Source: JBEKLJ01 sp050010255
GTDB lineage: Bacteria > Acidobacteriota > Terriglobia > Bryobacterales > Bryobacteraceae
Direction of reading: 5' to 3'
NCBI GenBank assembly: GCA_050010255.1
Contig: JBEKLJ010000152.1
Span: 1 to 8,442 of the forward strand
DNA length: 8,442 nucleotides
Positions within the stretch are counted from its first letter, which is position 1. Every line of letters starts with the position of its first letter. A program made the position numbers and the translations under genes. Under the pieces are notes generated by a model that worked only from the letters and a program-made list of their open reading frames with translations, did no database searches and was not told the DNA's origin. This document shows, piece by piece, positions 5,732 to 8,442 of this stretch.

Positions 5732-6940
5732 CTACTCCGTCTCGGCTTCCTCCTGATGAACTGGCAGCGTCAGTGTAACCGTCGTACCGCGCCCTTTCTG
5801 GCTGGCTAAGTGTATCTCCCCTCCGTGCTCCTCGATCACCTGACGGCAGAAGGCCAGTCCCAATCCCGTCCCCCGCGGCTTGGTCGAATACAGGGGCCGA
5901 AAAACTCTGCGTATTTCGGCCTCCTCAATCCCTGCCCCGGTGTCCTCGATCGCGATGATGACCGAGTCGCCGTCAGGGGTCGAATCGGCCGGGCGGGCGC
6001 TGATGTTGAGCCGTCCGCCATGCGGCATGGCCTCCAGGGCGTTCTTCAGCAGATTGAGCAGCGCCTGCCCGATCATCCGAACATCCAGGTGGCAGGGCGG
6101 CAGCGAGGGCTGAAGGCCGACCGCGACTTCGACTCCTTGCTGCTCCGCTTCTTTGCCGATGAAGGCCAGCTTCCGGCGGATCAGATCGCCGACGTTGACC
6201 ATTTCGTAGTGAGCCCGATGCTGTCCCGTGAAGTCCAGCAGACTGCGGAGCAGGCGCCGCATCTCGTTCAGATGCTCCAGGGTCACCTCGACGGCATCGA
6301 CCAGCGTGAGATCTCCGTCCCGGCTCATCTTCTCCCAGACGTACTGAAGATTCGAGCTCATGCTGCTTAGGGGGTTGGCCAGCTCGTGCGCGATTCCGGA
6401 GGCCAACTGCCCCATCGCTACCAGCTTCTCGGTCTCGACGAGCTGGTCCTGCATCCTTCTCGTCTCGGTGACATCCTCGAGCAGCAGCAACCGGAACGCG
6501 CCGCCAGGTTCAGGCGTCGAGTCGCACCCAGGCTCCCGCCCCCCGCTTGATCCATTGCCCGGCAGTTGCACAATCGTGATCCTGAGAATCCGCGCCGAAA
6601 CGGACTCCTGCGCCAGTGGCTGAATCTCAATCACTTTCACCGGCCTTTCGCCGGGATCGAGGACCAACCTGGCCAGGTCCTCGCAGGGCACCAAGGCCGT
6701 GATTGGCAATCCGATCAGTTCGGCCGGCGCGATTTGGAAGAGGGCCGAGGCGGCCCGGTTGGCGAGCTCGACGCGGAGTCGCCCGTCCAGCAGAACGACC
6801 GCCTGGGGCAGGTGTTCAAACAGGCACTCGTAGATTGGACTCCCGGCCTCGGACCACGCGCTGGCCGCCTGCTCCGGCGGCGCGACAGTTCCCCGCAGCT
6901 CACTTCCCTCCGCTTGTGCCGGACCCGCCTGCATGCGCAC
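5732..6940 (-). CDS. Soluble PAS-domain sensor histidine kinase (NtrB-like)
   Basis: A 402-residue kinase. A low-complexity start (1-33) is followed by a PAS sensor domain (about 36-160, with IYECLFEHLPQAVVLLDGRL and NRAASALF), a HisKA domain with phosphorylated histidine H185 in SGIAHELANPLSS, and an ATP-binding domain with N box (292-303, N300), G1 DTGAGI (333-338), F-box VFRPLYSTK (346-354) and G2 GTGLGL (357-362). No membrane segment is seen, so it senses something inside the cell; the PAS domain shows no obvious haem or flavin residue that I can name. The GTG at 6940 lies 11 bases after the ATPase stop; an ATG at 6934 is an alternative start. The stop abuts the NtrC-like gene, so the two form a two-component pair that probably drives the sigma-54 promoter of gvpA. 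Confidence 0.92.
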   Translation of the reverse strand: MRMQAGPAQAEGSELRGTVAPPEQAASAWSEAGSPIYECLFEHLPQAVVLLDGRLRVELANRAASALFQIAPAELIGLPITALVPCEDLARLVLDPGERPVKVIEIQPLAQESVSARILRITIVQLPGNGSSGGREPGCDSTPEPGGAFRLLLLEDVTETRRMQDQLVETEKLVAMGQLASGIAHELANPLSSMSSNLQYVWEKMSRDGDLTLVDAVEVTLEHLNEMRRLLRSLLDFTGQHRAHYEMVNVGDLIRRKLAFIGKEAEQQGVEVAVGLQPSLPPCHLDVRMIGQALLNLLKNALEAMPHGGRLNISARPADSTPDGDSVIIAIEDTGAGIEEAEIRRVFRPLYSTKPRGTGLGLAFCRQVIEEHGGEIHLASQKGRGTTVTLTLPVHQEEAETE

Positions 6941-6951
6941 TGGACTCGGCT

Positions 6952-8442
6952 CTACTTCGGCGAGACTCGGTCGAAGGCGAGCTCGAAATGTTTGGCGCTG
7001 ACCTCAAAAGCCGAAAGCGGCTGGTCGCTCCCCTTCGCCAGGAACTCGCGGATGGCCGCCAGACCCGCCTCGCGGCACAGGCTCTCGAGATCGGCGCCGC
7101 TAAAGCCCTCGCTCCTTCGAGCCAGCGCCTTTAAATCCACCTCCGCGGTGAGCGGCTTTGCACGCGTGTGAACGCGCAGGATTGCCAGCCGGTCCTTCTC
7201 CTCCGGCAGACGCAATTCCAGAAGCCGATCGAACCGGCCCGGCCGCAGCAGAGCCGGGTCCAGCATGTCGATCCGGCTGGTGGCGCCCAGGACGATTATT
7301 CCCTTCAGCTCTTCGATGCCGTCCATCTCGGTGAGCAGCTGGCTGACGACGCGCTCAGCGACGTGCGAATCCCCGCCGCCTCCGCCGCGGTGCGGAGCCA
7401 GCGAGTCGATTTCGTCGAAGAAAACAATGCACGGCGACGCCTGCCTGGCCTTCTTAAACACCTCCCGCACGCCTTTCTCGCTCTCGCCCACGTACTTGGA
7501 CATCAGTTCCGGACCTTTAACCGAGATGAAGTTCACGCCCGACTGCTTGGCCACGGCCTTGGCCAGCAGGGTCTTGCCGCTGCCGGGCGGGCCGTGCAAC
7601 AGGATCCCTTTCGGGGGTTTCAGGTGCACCCGCTCGAACAGCGCGCCGTGGTTCACGGACCACTCCACGATCTCGCGCAGCTCTTCCTTGGCCTGCTGCT
7701 GTCCGCCGACGTCATCCCAAGTGACTTGGGGCACTTCCACAAAGACTTCCCGCACCGCGGAGGGCTCCACCTCTTTCAGGGCGGACAGGAAATCATCCAT
7801 CGAGACCTCCAGATCCTGGAGCAGCTCGTAGGGGATCGCCGTCATGGCGAAATCCACGCGTGGCATGATGCGGCGCAGCGCCGCCATGGCCGCCTCCCGG
7901 CACAAAGCGGCCACGTCAGCCCCGGTGAAACCATGCGTGATGTCGGCCAGGTGCGGCACATCCACATCCTTGGCCAGCGGCATTCCCCGGGTGTGGATCT
8001 CGAGGATTTGGCGCCGGGCCACGATGTCCGGGATTCCGATGACGATTTCACGATCGAAGCGGCCCGGCCGCCGCAGCGCCGGGTCGAGCATGTTGGGCAG
8101 GTTGGTGGCGCCGATGACGATGATCTGTCCGCGGCCTTCCAACCCATCCATCAGCGCCAGCAGTTGCGCCACCACGCGTTTCTCGACCTCGCCGACCACC
8201 TGCTCGCGCTTGGGGGCAATCGAATCCAGCTCGTCCAGGAAGACGATGCTGGGCGCCTCCTTCTTGGCCTGCTCGAAGAGCTGGCGCAGCTTGGCCTCGC
8301 TCTCGCCGTAGAACTTGTGGATGACCTCCGGGCCGCTGACCGACAGGAACGTCGCCTCGGGTTCGTTGGCAACCGCGCGCGCCAGCAGCGTCTTGCCGCA
8401 TCCGGGAGGTCCGTGCAGCAGCACCCCTTTGGGCGGTTCGAT
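6952..8442 (-). CDS. CDC48/VAT-type double AAA+ ATPase (5' end outside window)
   Basis: The C-terminal 496 residues of a two-ring AAA+ ATPase; the frame is open to the window edge and the visible part begins inside the first Walker A region (IEPPKGVLLHGPPGCGKT), so the N-terminal substrate/adaptor domain is missing here. D1: Walker A GPPGCGKT (visible 11-18), Walker B VFLDELDS (67-74), arginine-finger region RRPGRFDR. D2: begins at WDDVGG (242-247), Walker A GPPGSGKT, Walker B VFFDEIDS, LRPGRFDR. Both sites look intact. The protein ends at SPK, without a long tail. CDC48/VAT proteins unfold or extract proteins from complexes in the cytoplasm. Next to gas vesicle genes it might remodel GvpA assemblies or turn over vesicles, but this is inference. 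A GTG at 8424 is in frame but is a valine of the P-loop region, not a start. Eleven bases separate its stop from the kinase. Confidence 0.93.
   Translation of the reverse strand: MEPPKGVLLHGPPGCGKTLLARAVANEPEATFLSVSGPEVIHKFYGESEAKLRQLFEQAKKEAPSIVFLDELDSIAPKREQVVGEVEKRVVAQLLALMDGLEGRGQIIVIGATNLPNMLDPALRRPGRFDREIVIGIPDIVARRQILEIHTRGMPLAKDVDVPHLADITHGFTGADVAALCREAAMAALRRIMPRVDFAMTAIPYELLQDLEVSMDDFLSALKEVEPSAVREVFVEVPQVTWDDVGGQQQAKEELREIVEWSVNHGALFERVHLKPPKGILLHGPPGSGKTLLAKAVAKQSGVNFISVKGPELMSKYVGESEKGVREVFKKARQASPCIVFFDEIDSLAPHRGGGGGDSHVAERVVSQLLTEMDGIEELKGIIVLGATSRIDMLDPALLRPGRFDRLLELRLPEEKDRLAILRVHTRAKPLTAEVDLKALARRSEGFSGADLESLCREAGLAAIREFLAKGSDQPLSAFEVSAKHFELAFDRVSPK

Noticed and set aside
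8422..8424. GTG as start of the CDC48-type ATPase
   Set aside because: It codes for a valine in the conserved PPKGVLLHGPPG segment and the frame is open to the window edge, so the true start lies outside.

Overview
The window is a gas vesicle (gvp) gene cluster with its own regulators. Every gene I can support lies on the minus strand, so the biological order runs from high to low coordinates: CDC48-type AAA+ ATPase (cut by the window edge) - sensor histidine kinase - NtrC-family sigma-54 activator - [sigma-54 promoter] - gvpA - two GvpC-like coiled-coil paralogues - gvpN - a small coiled-coil protein in the usual gvpV position - a 59-residue AbrB-type protein - gvpF/L - gvpG. The products would build gas-filled protein shells that give a cell buoyancy.

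Organism: the DNA is GC-rich and tightly packed, with Shine-Dalgarno sites, a sigma-54 promoter and an NtrB/NtrC pair, so this is a bacterium. GvpA is very like the cyanobacterial and proteobacterial form, but cyanobacteria lack sigma-54. A proteobacterial, desulfobacterial, acidobacterial, nitrospiral or similar host fits better. I cannot name a taxon from the sequence alone.

Region by region: 4307-8442 is a tightly spaced regulatory/ATPase block (ATPase, kinase, response regulator with gaps of 0-30 nt). 4053-4306 is the only sizeable intergenic region. It is visibly AT-richer than the genes and holds short repeats, a well-matched -24/-12 promoter and a strong ribosome site for gvpA. 3-4052 is the structural and assembly operon. 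Directly after gvpA there is a perfect 11-bp GC-rich hairpin followed by TTTT, which probably makes gvpA mRNA far more abundant than the downstream mRNA. No gene-free stretch exceeds about 255 bases. Genes often found in such clusters (gvpK, gvpJ/M/S, further gvpF copies) are absent and may lie past position 1.

How it fits together (inference): the kinase senses an unknown cytoplasmic cue and phosphorylates the NtrC-like regulator. This activates RNA polymerase-sigma-54 at the gvpA promoter. GvpA forms the wall, GvpC-like proteins may stiffen it, GvpN and perhaps the CDC48-like ATPase act as assembly motors or remodelers, and GvpF/L and GvpG are assembly/nucleation factors. The least expected parts are a GvpC-like paralogue carrying a C-terminal winged-helix-like domain and a tiny AbrB-type protein inside the structural operon.
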